47,462 nucleotides of DNA from contig NZ_CAJRAY010000091.1 of NCBI RefSeq assembly GCF_907165215.1, forward strand, positions 1,767 through 49,228, written 5' to 3'. The notes under the pieces were generated by a model, which did not search any database, had not been told where the DNA came from, and saw nothing but the letters and a program-made list of their open reading frames with translations. Shown here in pieces: positions 36,899 to 45,831 of the stretch. The DNA comes from Thermobacillus xylanilyticus. GTDB taxonomy: Bacteria > Bacillota > Bacilli > Paenibacillales > Paenibacillaceae. The translations under genes and the position numbers were made by a program. The first letter of the stretch is position 1. Each line of letters opens with the position of its first letter.

Positions 36899-38101
36899 TC
36901 AGGCCTGCGCATATTTTTCTCTGTACTCGTAAGGGCTCATGTTCTCGTGGTTTTTGAACACCCGGCTGAAATGCGCGGAATCGGCGTAGCCGACCCGGCT
37001 GCCGACCTCGTAAATTTTCAGCTTCGTCGTGCGGAGCAGCTCCTTCGCCTTCTCCATCCGGATGCGGAGCAGCGCCTGCGTGAATGTGGTGCCCGTCTCG
37101 TTCTTGAACAGGGTGCTGAGGTAGTTCGGATTGAGATACAATCGTTCGGCGAGGCCGGACAGCGTAATGTCCTGATCGTATTCCGTCTCCAGAATGTGAA
37201 TCGTCTGGCGGATCAGATGGTGCATCTCGCCGCGCGGCTCAAGCATGCCGTCCGTTCCTTGTTCCGTCCCGTCGCCCGCGATCGGCACGGCCGGACGGTC
37301 GATGCCGAGCTGCTTCAGGCTGCGCCAGTAGAGGCCGCTCACTTCCGACAGCTGTTTCGCCACGCCGCCGATCCCGGCCCGGATCGTCCGCCTTAAGGTG
37401 GCGCGGACCGCGTCCGCGCAGCGCGAGGCGATGTCCTCCGGCGAAGCGTGGCCGTCCTTCAGGAACAGGACGCAGGTCAGATGGCTGCCTTCGACGAACA
37501 CGAGAGGAACGCCGAAGCCGCTCAGCACATCGCCCAGCACGTTCTTGACGGCGAAGCGGATCGTGCCGCCTTCTTCCGCGTCCTCGATGACGAAGCTGAG
37601 GACGCCGACGGCGTCGTATTCCGGGAACATCCACTCGTCGTAGTAGGGGAGGGGCAGTTCGTAGAGCAGATCCTGCACCCTTTTCTCCAGCAGGGCCATT
37701 TCCCGCAGCCGGCTGATCCGCTCCGCTTCCTTGCGTCCCCGTACCGTATCGGCGGCCTTGGCGATCGCTTCGCGAAGCGCCTGCACGGATACCGGCTTGA
37801 GCAAATATTCGGAGACGTTCGAGCGGATCGCCGCCCGGGCGTACTCGAATTCCGCGTAGCCGGTGAGCATGAAAATGATAATGTCGGGATAACGTTCGCG
37901 GATGCGGGACGCCAGCTCCACTCCGTCCATGCCGGGCATCCGGATGTCGGTGATGACCAGGTCGAACGATTCGTCCAGCATGCGCAGCGCCTCTTCGCCT
38001 TCTTCCGCTTCTTCCACTTCGTAACTGTCGTCGAATCGGCGCACCGTGTCCGCCATCATCTGACGGACGCCGGATTCGTCATCCACGATCAGAATCCGCA
38101 T
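36899..38101 (-). CDS. Response regulator, receiver + AraC-type DNA-binding domain (YesN-like)
   Basis: A two-component regulator of 400 residues. The receiver has the phospho-acceptor D52 in DLVITDIRMPGMDGVEL, with acidic D7/D8 at the start and K102 in LLKPVS. A middle region of ~170 residues has no clear motif. The C-terminal AraC domain (about 295-395) shows ITLSGLAERLYLNPNYLSTLFKNETGTTF and the signature VGYADSAHFSRVFKNHENMSPYEYR in outline. GGAGG precedes the ATG. It is the third gene of a kinase / solute-binding protein / regulator operon, 34 bases after the lipoprotein gene. Such pairs usually control sugar or oligosaccharide uptake in Paenibacillaceae; the target here is unknown. Confidence 0.92.
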   Translation of the reverse strand: MRILIVDDESGVRQMMADTVRRFDDSYEVEEAEEGEEALRMLDESFDLVITDIRMPGMDGVELASRIRERYPDIIIFMLTGYAEFEYARAAIRSNVSEYLLKPVSVQALREAIAKAADTVRGRKEAERISRLREMALLEKRVQDLLYELPLPYYDEWMFPEYDAVGVLSFVIEDAEEGGTIRFAVKNVLGDVLSGFGVPLVFVEGSHLTCVLFLKDGHASPEDIASRCADAVRATLRRTIRAGIGGVAKQLSEVSGLYWRSLKQLGIDRPAVPIAGDGTEQGTDGMLEPRGEMHHLIRQTIHILETEYDQDITLSGLAERLYLNPNYLSTLFKNETGTTFTQALLRIRMEKAKELLRTTKLKIYEVGSRVGYADSAHFSRVFKNHENMSPYEYREKYAQA

Positions 38102-38135
38102 CGGTCAATCCTCCTTCTGTCGTCGTGCCGGCGGC

Positions 38136-39455
38136 TTATCGCGCCGCAAGTTCCGTGCGGATCTGCCGCATGGCGTCTTCCCACGCCCGGTCGCCGCTCA
38201 GCAGTCCGTTCTCGACTTTCTGCAGCGCCGATTCCATGATCTCCTCGACCAGCGGCTGTTGGGCGCCCGCGTAGACCGGCCGGACCGCAAGCGCAGCCTC
38301 GCTCAGCAGCTGGCCTACCGGAGCGCCCATGAAAAACCCGTCCCGTTTATTCCTAATATCGGTATAGTCGTACAAAGTTGTGAGCGACGGAAAAATATTT
38401 TGCTCCCGGAAAAGTTCGAGCTGCCGCTGTTCATCGGTCAGCCAGCGGATCAGTTCCCAGGCCTTGTCCGGATGGCGGCTCTCCCGCGGAACGGCGAAGA
38501 ACCATCCGCCCCAGTTCGCCGCTCCGCCGGGCAGCCGCGTCATGTTCCATTGGCGGACCGCGCCGGGAGAGTTCTCCGTCACGTAGCTGAGCATCCAGGC
38601 GGGTGCGAGCAGCGTCGCGAAATGTCCCTGCTCCATGCCGACGGCCCACTCGGTCGAGCCCGTCTGCAGGCCGGCGGACAGGCCGTTCACCTTCGCGGCG
38701 ACGGCGTAGCCCCAGGCTTCGCGCACCGCCGGGTTGGTGTCGCCGATGAAGGCGCCGGTCTCGGGGTCGAAGTACTGCACCTCGGCCTGGCCGAGGATGG
38801 CGCGGTAGAGCGTGCCGATGTTGTCGATCATCGGTTTGCCCGTCCGGTTGCGGAGTGAGATGCCGCTCTTCAGGAACGAATCCCAGTCCGGCAGCGATTC
38901 GGCCAGTTCGCCCCGGTCCAGCGGCAACCCGGCCTGCCCGTACAGGCTGACGCGGAACAGCATCGTCATCGGCCCGATGGACGCGGGCAGGGCGTAGATG
39001 AACGAGCCGTCCGGGCTGGCCGCCTGCTGCCAGTTCCACGCCAGATACCGCCCGTCGAGCGGTTCGGACGCGAGCTCCCGCAGATTGTAGAAGTAGGACG
39101 GGAACCGTTTGAAGCGCTCCATGTAGCTGAGGTCGATCATGACGACATCCGGCGCGCCGTAGCCGGCTGCAAACGCGGTCTGGAGATTGGCGTGCAGATC
39201 CTGGGAGTCGAACCGGACGACCTCGACCTGCACGTCGTCATGCTCCTCGTTATACTGTGAAATGAACGGCTCGTAGCCGGAACCGGGCCACAGCCAGATG
39301 ACGAGCGAGTCCGGCCCCTGGTCCGCGCTGCGGGCGCCGTGGCTGACGATCATGCCGCCCTCCGCGCATGAGGCGAGGACGAGCAGCGCGGCCAGCGCGA
39401 GAAGCGGCCATGTCCGGCGCGGTCCGCCGCGTCTGGGTTGTCCATGCGGTGTCAT
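38136..39455 (-). CDS. Extracellular solute-binding lipoprotein (family 1 type)
   Basis: A 439-residue lipoprotein. The signal peptide (RRTWPLLALAALLVLASC) ends in a lipobox with the lipid-carrying cysteine at C30. The mature part follows the carbohydrate-type binding-protein pattern: SLVIWLWPGSGYEPFISQYNEEHDDVQVEVV, then GAPDVVMIDLSYMERF, and near the end ESRHPDKAWELIRWLTDEQRQ in outline. No permease or ATPase gene is near. It lies between its own histidine kinase and response regulator: the kinase stop TGA and this ATG are two bases apart, and the AAGGAGG ribosome site is inside the kinase gene. A sensing role beside the kinase is likely, though it could also serve a transporter encoded elsewhere. 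Confidence 0.88.
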   Translation of the reverse strand: MTPHGQPRRGGPRRTWPLLALAALLVLASCAEGGMIVSHGARSADQGPDSLVIWLWPGSGYEPFISQYNEEHDDVQVEVVRFDSQDLHANLQTAFAAGYGAPDVVMIDLSYMERFKRFPSYFYNLRELASEPLDGRYLAWNWQQAASPDGSFIYALPASIGPMTMLFRVSLYGQAGLPLDRGELAESLPDWDSFLKSGISLRNRTGKPMIDNIGTLYRAILGQAEVQYFDPETGAFIGDTNPAVREAWGYAVAAKVNGLSAGLQTGSTEWAVGMEQGHFATLLAPAWMLSYVTENSPGAVRQWNMTRLPGGAANWGGWFFAVPRESRHPDKAWELIRWLTDEQRQLELFREQNIFPSLTTLYDYTDIRNKRDGFFMGAPVGQLLSEAALAVRPVYAGAQQPLVEEIMESALQKVENGLLSGDRAWEDAMRQIRTELAAR

Positions 39456-39456
39456 C

Positions 39457-41241
39457 TCACGGCACCTCCTTGCCGCTGCCGGCGTCCGGATCGATCGGAA
39501 TGCGGATCGTCACGCGCAGGCCGCCCCATTCGTTGCCGGACAAGGTGATCCCGTAGCTGCGGCCATAGATGTATTGGATTCTCTCCTGCAGATTCGGCAG
39601 ACCGATGCCGGTGTGCAGCGGCTTGTTCCGCTGCGGCGCGTCTTCGGACAGAATCTCCTTCATCTCGCGTTCGCTCATGCCGATGCCGTTGTCGTCCACG
39701 GTCAGCACCATGTCCCGCCCGTCGCGCTGAATGCGGATGCGGATTTTCCATTGATCCCGCTTGACGCCTTCCAGCCCGTGGGTCATCGCGTTCTCGACGA
39801 TCGGCTGCAGGAGCAGCTTCATGCACCGGCAATCGAGCAGTTCCTCGTCGATGTCCAGCTCGACATCGAGCCGCTCGCCGTAGCGGTATTTCTGCAGGGT
39901 GATGTACCGTCTGAGCTGGGCGACGTCCTCGCGGACCGTCGTCATCTCCGAGCCCGGCTGTATGCTGTAGCGCAAGAGCTCGCTGAGCAGCTGCACCATC
40001 TCGGCGGCCGCCGCGGCGTCGCGCTTGCCTTCCAGCGTCCAGTAGATCGTGTTCAGCGTATTGTACAGGAAGTGCGGGCGGAACTGGGCGCGCAGCGCGA
40101 CGAACTGCGCCTGCCGCTCGCTGACCTGCTTGTCCGTCAGATCGCGGATCGTCTGCTGCAGCCGCGCGAGCATGCGGTTGAAGCTGTCGTACAGCCCCGA
40201 CACTTCCGCATTCCAGAGCTGGCGCTTCACCGGCAGCAGATGGCCTTCGTCGATCCGCTCGATCCGTTTCGCCAGGAAGCGGATCGGTCTGACGAGCGTC
40301 CAGGAATAGAAGGTGATGAACAGAATGCCGACGGACAGGCCGATGAAGCTGATCCAGAGGATGGTGCGCTGCAGGCGCGACACGCCCTCGTACACTTCGC
40401 TGCGGTCGATGTAGGCCAGCACCGTCCAGCCGCTGTATTCGGAATACGCATAGGAGATGTAGGCGGGCCCGTCTTCCGTGTTCAGCGTAATCATGTCGCT
40501 CGGCACTTTGCGCACCTGCTCCAGCAGCACGCTCGGCGCAGGCGTGCCCACGTCGTCCCATACGGTCGAATAGACGACGCGGCCGAACGAGTCGACGACC
40601 TGGACTTTGCCGTTCTTGCCGAGATTCATCTGGCCGATCGTCTTCTCCAGCGTGATCGCGGGATAGGCGAACACGATCATGCCGATGTTCTCGAGCGTCT
40701 CGATATTGTTGAGGCTCCGCGCACCGATCACGGCCGGCTGGGCGCCGCCCACCCAGACGAGTCCGGAGAACCAGAGCATGCGTCCCTTGTATTGCTCCAT
40801 TTCGTCGTACCAGGGCTGTTTCTGCACGGTTTCCAGCGACCGCCAGAGGAAGTCCATCGAAGCGTTGGCCAGGTAGCTGGATCCGTAGCGGTCAAGGATC
40901 ATGATATTCGATTCGTGTCCGCTCGTCCGGTTGCTCGCGTTCATGACGCGGATCAGCTCTTCGTTGTAGCTCCCCGGATTCGTGCGGGCGGACAAATGTT
41001 TCTGCACGACCTCGTTGAACGCCAGCACCTGCGTCATTTTGTCATATTCGATCAGATTGGCGTCCAGCTTGCCGCTCAGATGGGTGATGGAGTCCAGCAG
41101 CAGCCTGGCGGTCTGATTCAACGACGAGCGCGACGTCTGCACGTAGGTCACCGTTGCCGTCGCCGACATGACGAAGAGCAGAATCGCCGTGAAACCGATC
41201 GTGAGCTGCGCCAGAATGGACGGTTTGCGTTTCAATGCCAT
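39457..41241 (-). CDS. Sensor histidine kinase (YesM/LytS-like, His_kinase family)
   Basis: A membrane kinase of 594 residues. Helix 1 spans about 11-33, an extracellular sensor (likely Cache type) 34-290, helix 2 about 292-316, then HAMP (317-370). The phospho-acceptor H390 is in QFRPHFLYNTLNTIYW, the signature of this kinase group. The ATPase domain has LQPIVENAMTHGLE (N-box, N484), DDNGIGM and GIGLPNLQERIQYIYG. The ATG at 41241 is only two bases from AGGGAGA; a TTG at 41235 is better spaced and may be the real start. It leads the kinase-lipoprotein-regulator operon. Confidence 0.92.
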   Translation of the reverse strand: MALKRKPSILAQLTIGFTAILLFVMSATATVTYVQTSRSSLNQTARLLLDSITHLSGKLDANLIEYDKMTQVLAFNEVVQKHLSARTNPGSYNEELIRVMNASNRTSGHESNIMILDRYGSSYLANASMDFLWRSLETVQKQPWYDEMEQYKGRMLWFSGLVWVGGAQPAVIGARSLNNIETLENIGMIVFAYPAITLEKTIGQMNLGKNGKVQVVDSFGRVVYSTVWDDVGTPAPSVLLEQVRKVPSDMITLNTEDGPAYISYAYSEYSGWTVLAYIDRSEVYEGVSRLQRTILWISFIGLSVGILFITFYSWTLVRPIRFLAKRIERIDEGHLLPVKRQLWNAEVSGLYDSFNRMLARLQQTIRDLTDKQVSERQAQFVALRAQFRPHFLYNTLNTIYWTLEGKRDAAAAAEMVQLLSELLRYSIQPGSEMTTVREDVAQLRRYITLQKYRYGERLDVELDIDEELLDCRCMKLLLQPIVENAMTHGLEGVKRDQWKIRIRIQRDGRDMVLTVDDNGIGMSEREMKEILSEDAPQRNKPLHTGIGLPNLQERIQYIYGRSYGITLSGNEWGGLRVTIRIPIDPDAGSGKEVP

Positions 41242-41312
41242 TCTCCCTTTCGGCTGCGGAAAGCCTGATGACAGGCGGGCCGGAGAATGCTTGCGGCTGT
41301 TGCATCACTTCC

Positions 41313-41318
41313 ATTATA
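41313..41318 (-). promoter_or_regulatory. -10 element of the kinase operon promoter
   Basis: A perfect TATAAT on the minus strand (41318-41313), about 72 bases before the kinase start. The region 17 bases upstream has no good -35, so an activator may be needed, possibly the operon's own regulator. Confidence 0.4.
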
Positions 41319-41463
41319 GTGAACCTGTATAAGGCTGCCAGACCATGGCGATTCGAAATCTTGGAGATTTTTCAGTTTTTTTGACGACATTTAAGGTTTT
41401 CAGCACCATCGTTGCCCGAATCTGCCCGGGATATTCGAGCGGCTCACGGAAGGAATGAACACC

Positions 41464-41874
41464 ATGCGACAGGATTCCTGGATTTCGGTTGATGTCAAAC
41501 AAGTCGAACACCTGGAGCTTCCCGAAGGCTTCCTGCCGCTGCTTGTCGGCACGGTGCTCCGATTCTACGGCGAACGTCTCTGCTTCGGGGGCTATCCGGC
41601 CGACCGGCCGTTCTTCCTGGCGGCCTATTTCCTGCCGACGGCGACGATCTATACGTCCTTGCTGGTCGATCCGGAGCAGCTTCTCGGGGATATGCACGAT
41701 GACGCGATCGAATACGGCCGGGATGAGCCGATGGTGGCGGACAGCGGCTTCGTGCTCAGCGCGACGGTGACGAACGAGCTGGTCGCGGAGCCGGGGCTGA
41801 TCGGCTGCCGGACGGTGGTCGTGCTCGACTCCCACTTCGAGGGCGCGCAGGTGCTGAAGGGCGTCAGGCCGTAA
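41464..41874 (+). CDS. Hypothetical protein
   Basis: A 136-residue protein I do not recognise. It has no signal peptide and no clear membrane helix, but hydrophobic patches alternate with charged ones (FLPLLVGTVLRFYGERLCFGGYPADRPFFLAAYFLP). It contains two cysteines and an acidic middle, DPEQLLGDMHDDAIEYGRDEP. The ATG at 41464 was chosen because GGAAGGA (41448-41454) is 9 bases before it, while the ATG at 41455 directly abuts that site. Base composition matches the neighbours, so it is probably native. It is divergent from the kinase operon and convergent with the hydrolase gene, 28 bases away. Confidence 0.65.
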   Translation: MRQDSWISVDVKQVEHLELPEGFLPLLVGTVLRFYGERLCFGGYPADRPFFLAAYFLPTATIYTSLLVDPEQLLGDMHDDAIEYGRDEPMVADSGFVLSATVTNELVAEPGLIGCRTVVVLDSHFEGAQVLKGVRP

Positions 41875-41902
41875 GCCACGCCGCGCCCGGGGCGGTGTCC
41901 GG

Positions 41903-42673
41903 TCACGCCGGCGCCGCGACCGGATTCGTCAGCTCGCCGAGCCCGTCGACCGCGCAGGTAACGACATCGCCCGCGCCGACCCAGTCGGCGCCCGCCGGCG
42001 TGCCGGTCAGGATGACGTCGCCGGGCATGAGGGTCATGAAGCCGCTGATGCAGGCGATCAGCCGGTCGATCGGCATGATGATGTCCGCCATCGCGCCGTC
42101 CTGCTTCGGCACGCCGTTCACCGAGGCGCGGATGCGCGCCGAGCGCCAGTCGAACGCCGTGTCGATGACCGGCCCGAGCGGACAGAACGTGTCGCACGCC
42201 TTGCCAATCGTCCAATGCCCCTCGGGGTGGAACAGGTCCAGCGCGCTGACATCGTTCGCGACGGTGCAGCCGAAGATGACGCCGTCCGCATCCTCCGGAC
42301 GAATCCGGCGTGCGGTCCGCCCGATGACGACCGCCACCTCGGACTCGAACTTCACCCGATTCGCCCCGTTCGGCAGCATGATCGGATCGCCGGGACCGAT
42401 CACGGTGCCGAGCGGTTTGAAGAACAGGATCGGCATGTCGGGTTCGGGCGGTTTCGGCTCGCCCGGCGCGGTGAAGTTTTTGCCGATGCCGATGATATGG
42501 CGCGGCATGACCGGCGCGAGCAGGCGGACGTCCGCAAGCCCGAACCGGCGGCCGGTGAACGCGGGCGGGTCGAACAGTCCGCCGGACAGTTCCCTGAGCA
42601 GGCCTTCTTCCAGGACGCCGAAGCGGGCGGGGGACGCCGGCTCCGCCAATGGCACGAATCGCGCGATTTTCAT
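41903..42673 (-). CDS. Fumarylacetoacetate hydrolase (FAH) family protein
   Basis: A 256-residue enzyme of the FAH superfamily, whose members cleave or decarboxylate beta-dicarbonyl compounds, for example in aromatic acid breakdown. Visible motifs are HIIGIGKNFTAPGEPKPPEPD, PILFFKPLGTVIGPGDPI, the metal ligands in FESEVAVVIG (E-x-E), ANDVSALDLF and the late DVILTGTPAGADWVGAGD. The precise substrate cannot be assigned; no other aromatic-degradation gene is nearby. The ATG at 42673 follows GGAGAGG; an ATG three codons earlier is less well placed. The palindromic array 3 begins about 95 bases upstream. Confidence 0.88.
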   Translation of the reverse strand: MKIARFVPLAEPASPARFGVLEEGLLRELSGGLFDPPAFTGRRFGLADVRLLAPVMPRHIIGIGKNFTAPGEPKPPEPDMPILFFKPLGTVIGPGDPIMLPNGANRVKFESEVAVVIGRTARRIRPEDADGVIFGCTVANDVSALDLFHPEGHWTIGKACDTFCPLGPVIDTAFDWRSARIRASVNGVPKQDGAMADIIMPIDRLIACISGFMTLMPGDVILTGTPAGADWVGAGDVVTCAVDGLGELTNPVAAPA

Positions 42674-42767
42674 GGTCTGCACCTCTCCTCTCTGACGCTT
42701 CGAGATCCTTGTGTTTTTTTACGAATGACCCATTAACATACAGGACCGTTAGTTTCGCCTCATATCT

Positions 42768-42988
42768 CCGCGTTACAACCGCTTCTGTAGCGTGGTATCC
42801 GCGTTACAGCCGCTCCTTCTCGGCTCCGCGCGCTTCTGTAGCGTGGTATCCACGTTACAGCCGCTCCTTCTCGGCTCTGCGCGCTTCTGTAACGTGGTAT
42901 CCGCGTTACAGCCGCTCCTTCTCGGCTCTGCGCGCTTCTGTAGCGTGGTATCCACGTTACAGCCGCTCCTGCCCGGCTCCGCGCGCCT
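42768..42988 (+). repeat. Tandem palindromic array 3 (4 units + partial, 51 bp period)
   Basis: Four hairpins with arms CTGTARCGTGG and CCRCGTTACAG around a TAT loop begin at 42785, 42836, 42887 and 42938, exactly 51 bases apart. A partial right arm lies in front (42768-42784). Arm changes are all of a kind that keeps pairing in plus-strand RNA as G-U, but would be C-A mismatches in minus-strand RNA. A second small hairpin AGCCG/CGGCT lies in each spacer. The array takes up a third of the 607-base gap between the FAH gene and the ABC operon; the rest is unremarkable until the AT-rich promoter region near 43150-43260. The core is unrelated to arrays 1 and 2. As 51 is a multiple of three, it creates an artificial 17-residue repeat reading frame. 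Confidence 0.9.
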
Positions 42989-43163
42989 CATCAATTGGTC
43001 AGACGTTTTCTTCCGATCAAAAAATCATTCCGCCGTTTCGCCAACCTTCATCTTGAGCACGATTCCGCCGCTCCGTCTCTCCTGTGAACGCTTTCGCCCA
43101 TGTCTCTACTCTACCAGAACGCGCGCCCGCAACCAAATTCGAAAGAGCGCCGTCCGCAAATTT

Positions 43164-43191
43164 TTGATTGTAAAAATTAATCAAGTATATT
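43164..43191 (+). promoter_or_regulatory. Candidate promoter and dyad before the ABC operon
   Basis: TTGATT (43164-43169) and TATATT (43186-43191) are 16 bases apart in an AT-rich stretch. TTGATT also forms an inverted repeat with AATCAA (43179-43184), placing a possible operator across the spacer. No known regulator site was matched. Confidence 0.4.
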
Positions 43192-43281
43192 AAAATAACC
43201 TTTAAGCCTACTAATTATATTGGATTAATGAAATTTAAGTGCTGACAAGACGACTTGAAGCACGCACAAGGGAGGAAGGAT

Positions 43282-44061
43282 GTGGACCCGATATTTCAGG
43301 TCGAACGCGTCGGCAAAAGCTACAAGAACGCAAAAGTGTCCGAGAAAGTGCTGCATGACGTGACGTTCGGGGTGGAGCGGGGCGAAATCGTCGCGATTCT
43401 CGGGCCGAGCGGCTGCGGGAAGAGCACGCTGCTCAATCTGCTCGGCGGGTTCGAGCGGCCGGACGAAGGAACCGTGCTGTTCGAGGGCAAGCCGGTCGAC
43501 GGTCCGTCGCGCAACTGTGTCATGATTTTTCAACAATATGGGCTGCTGCCGTGGCGCACCGTCCGCAAAAATGTGGAGATCGGGCTCGAGCGGACCGGCC
43601 TGACCGCCGGCGAGCGCAGGCGGAGGGCGGAGGAATATATCGAGCGGGTCGGACTGTCCGACCGGATCGACCATTTCCCGCACCAGCTCTCGGGCGGCAT
43701 GCAGCAGCGCGTCGCGCTGGCGCGCGCGCTCGCCGTAAGGCCCAAAGTGCTCCTGATGGACGAGCCGTTCGGCGCGCTGGACACGTTCAACCGCTACGCG
43801 CTGCAGAACGAGCTGCTGCGCCTGCAGGAAAGCGAGAAGCAAACCGTCGTGCTGGTCACGCACGACATCGACGAGGCCGTGTTTCTCGCGGACCGGATTC
43901 TCGTCATGGTCTCCGGGCCCGGCCGCATCCGCCGGGAGATCCGCATTCCGGATTACAAGCCGCGCGACCGGGGCAGTCCGCAATTCCAGCATTACCGCAA
44001 GGTCATTTACGATCTGTTCCATCTGTCGGGACAGGAAATCCAGACGGAGTTTGCCATCTAG
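43282..44061 (+). CDS. ABC transporter ATP-binding protein (NitT/TauT type)
   Basis: ATPase of 259 residues in the nitrate/sulfonate/bicarbonate/taurine class (SsuB/TauB-like). Walker A is GPSGCGKST (41-49), the Q-loop is [10 protein letters not shown], the signature is LSGGMQQR (135-142), Walker B is [12 protein letters not shown] and the H-loop is [15 protein letters not shown]. The GTG at 43282 follows AGGGAGG by 6 bases; the frame is open upstream without a better start. It heads a three-gene operon, with the binding lipoprotein and the permease next. The substrate is not determined by this subunit. Confidence 0.92.
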   Translation: MDPIFQVERVGKSYKNAKVSEKVLHDVTFGVERGEIVAILGPSGCGKSTLLNLLGGFERPDEGTVLFEGKPVDGPSRNCVMIFQQYGLLPWRTVRKNVEIGLERTGLTAGERRRRAEEYIERVGLSDRIDHFPHQLSGGMQQRVALARALAVRPKVLLMDEPFGALDTFNRYALQNELLRLQESEKQTVVLVTHDIDEAVFLADRILVMVSGPGRIRREIRIPDYKPRDRGSPQFQHYRKVIYDLFHLSGQEIQTEFAI

Positions 44062-44074
44062 GAGGGGTTACGCG

Positions 44075-45079
44075 ATGCCGCAACGTCCGCTTTTTCGGAC
44101 TTTGGCCATTTTCATATTGATGCTGTCCACGATTACCGCCTGCAGCGGCGCGAAAGAGAACCGCCCGTCGTCGGCCGGCGCGGCCGGAACCGGCGGATCG
44201 GGCGAAAAGCCCGTCATCAAGATCGGCTATCTGCCGATTACGCATGCCGCGCCGCTCTATATCGCGGACGCGTTCGAAGAGGAAAGCGACTGGCCGTTTA
44301 CGCTCGAACTGATCAAGTTCGGCTCTTGGCCGGATCTGATGCACGCGCTGAACACGGGCAACATCGACGGCGCATCCGTGCTGATCGAGCTCGCGATGAA
44401 GGCGAAGGAGCAGGGGATCGGGCTGAAAGCCGTGGCGCTGGGCCACAAGGACGGCAATGTGCTCGTCGTCGCGAACGACATCGGAAAGACCGAGGACCTG
44501 AAGGGCAAGCCGTTCGCGATTCCGAGCCGGTTCTCGACGCACAACATTCTGCTGTACCAGATGCTCAAGAACGCCGGCATGGCCTATTCGGATGTGCAGG
44601 CGGTGGAGCTGGCGCCGGCGGAAATGCCCGCGGCGCTGTCCGAGGGAAGAATCGCGGGATACGTCGTCGCCGAGCCGTTCGGCGCCATCTCAGTCGTCGC
44701 CGGCAAGGGCAAGGTGCTCTACCAGTCGGGGGAGATTTGGGAAAACTCGGTGGATTGCGGTCTCGTGCTGCGGGACGCCTTCATCGGGAAGGACCGGGAG
44801 CTGGCGCAGGCATTCGTAAACGCGTATCTGGAAGCCGGGCGGAAGGCCGAGCACAAGAGCGAGGACGAACGCGCGGTGCTGAAAAAATACATGAACGTCG
44901 ACGACAAGGTGCTGGAGTTGTCGCTGCAATGGATCGCCTACGACGAACTGCGGCTGGACGAGGAGTCCTACGAGCGGCTGCGCGTCTATCTCAGGGAGAT
45001 GGGGCTGTCCGAGAATCCGCCGACGTTCGGAGATTTCGTCGACAATTCGTTCATTGACGCGGCGGCGGGAGCGTCATGA
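44075..45079 (+). CDS. ABC transporter substrate-binding lipoprotein (NitT/TauT type)
   Basis: A 334-residue lipoprotein; the signal peptide ends with STITAC, lipid cysteine C23. The mature start IKIGYLPITHAAPLYIADAF resembles the NrtA/CmpA/SsuA group (nitrate, bicarbonate, sulfonates and related). The rest follows the same fold: LMHALNTGNIDGASVL, VLVVANDIGKTEDLKGKPFAIPSRFSTHNILLY and AGYVVAEPFGAISV in outline. A specific ligand cannot be named. AGGAGGGG before the ATG at 44075 fixes the start. Its stop overlaps the permease ATG by four bases. Confidence 0.9.
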   Translation: MPQRPLFRTLAIFILMLSTITACSGAKENRPSSAGAAGTGGSGEKPVIKIGYLPITHAAPLYIADAFEEESDWPFTLELIKFGSWPDLMHALNTGNIDGASVLIELAMKAKEQGIGLKAVALGHKDGNVLVVANDIGKTEDLKGKPFAIPSRFSTHNILLYQMLKNAGMAYSDVQAVELAPAEMPAALSEGRIAGYVVAEPFGAISVVAGKGKVLYQSGEIWENSVDCGLVLRDAFIGKDRELAQAFVNAYLEAGRKAEHKSEDERAVLKKYMNVDDKVLELSLQWIAYDELRLDEESYERLRVYLREMGLSENPPTFGDFVDNSFIDAAAGAS

Positions 45080-45831
45080 AGCGGGCGGGATACGTCGCGC
45101 TGGGCGTTCTGCTCTTGATCGCCGTCTGGCAGACCGTATTCGTCATCGGCGGCTACGACGCGTCGCTGTTCCCGCCGCCGGGCAGCGTCGCCCGGGGCAT
45201 CGCCGAGCTCGTCACGGACGGCACGCTCGCCGGGCATATGCGCATCAGCCTCTTCCGGTTCGCCGCGGGATACGTGACCGCGTCCGCCGCGGCGGTCGGC
45301 CTCGGGCTGCTGCTGGGGCAGCTTCCGCGCGTATGGAAGACGATCGATCCGATCGTGCAGGTGATCCGTCCCGTATCCCCGATCGCCTGGTCGCCGTTCA
45401 TCGTGCTCTGGTTCGGGATCGGCAACACGCCCGCGATCGTCATCATTTTTCTCGCGGCGTTCTTCCCGGTTCTGCTGTCGACCGTGTCCGGCATGCGCAA
45501 GGTCGATCCGATCCATGTGAAGCTGGCGCGCAATCTCGAGATGAAGCGCTCGGCGTTCGTCACCCGGATCGTGCTGCCGTCCGCGTTCCCGACGATCGCG
45601 AACGGGCTGCACATCGCGATCGGCACGTCGTGGATTTTCCTCGTGTCCGGCGAGATGGTCGGCGCGCAGTCCGGACTCGGCTACCTGATCGTGGACAGCC
45701 GCAACACGCTCCGGCTCGACCTCGTCATGTCCGGCATCGTCTGCATCGGCCTGTTCGGCCTGCTGCTGGACCGGCTCGTCGGTCTGTTCGAGTCCTGGGT
45801 CGGCCGGCATTGGGGCGCGTCCGGCCGTTAG
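45076..45831 (+). CDS. ABC transporter permease (NitT/TauT type)
   Basis: Inner-membrane subunit of 251 residues with about six helices. The BPD_transp_1 domain is seen in SLFRFAAGYVTASAAAVGLGLLLG, PIAWSPFIVLWFGIGNTPAIVIIFLAAFFPVLLSTVSGM and the EAA-loop-like LARNLEMKRSAFVTRIVLPSAFPTIANGLHIAIGTSW in outline. It overlaps the binding-protein gene (ATGA). It is the last gene of the operon. Its final codons and stop lie within the first unit of a 19-bp repeat array that fills the gap to the convergent hxlR-type gene. Confidence 0.92.
   Translation: MKRAGYVALGVLLLIAVWQTVFVIGGYDASLFPPPGSVARGIAELVTDGTLAGHMRISLFRFAAGYVTASAAAVGLGLLLGQLPRVWKTIDPIVQVIRPVSPIAWSPFIVLWFGIGNTPAIVIIFLAAFFPVLLSTVSGMRKVDPIHVKLARNLEMKRSAFVTRIVLPSAFPTIANGLHIAIGTSWIFLVSGEMVGAQSGLGYLIVDSRNTLRLDLVMSGIVCIGLFGLLLDRLVGLFESWVGRHWGASGR

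Noticed and set aside
36293..37396. Repeat-protein genes in the arrays (frames reading 'WCRNAPDAGG', 'LVHFCTRMG', 'WCIFAPHRP')
   Set aside because: Several frames are open on both strands, units differ by one base so that frames shift, and no ribosome site precedes them. The open frames follow from GC-rich, stop-free repeats.
42773..42994. A 17-residue repeat protein across array 3
   Set aside because: It arises only because 51 is a multiple of three. There is no ribosome site, and the DNA changes follow hairpin pairing rather than codon logic.
43171..43187. TnrA/GlnR site before the ABC operon
   Set aside because: TGTAA is present but the second half-site (TNACA) does not match, unlike the site before ureA.
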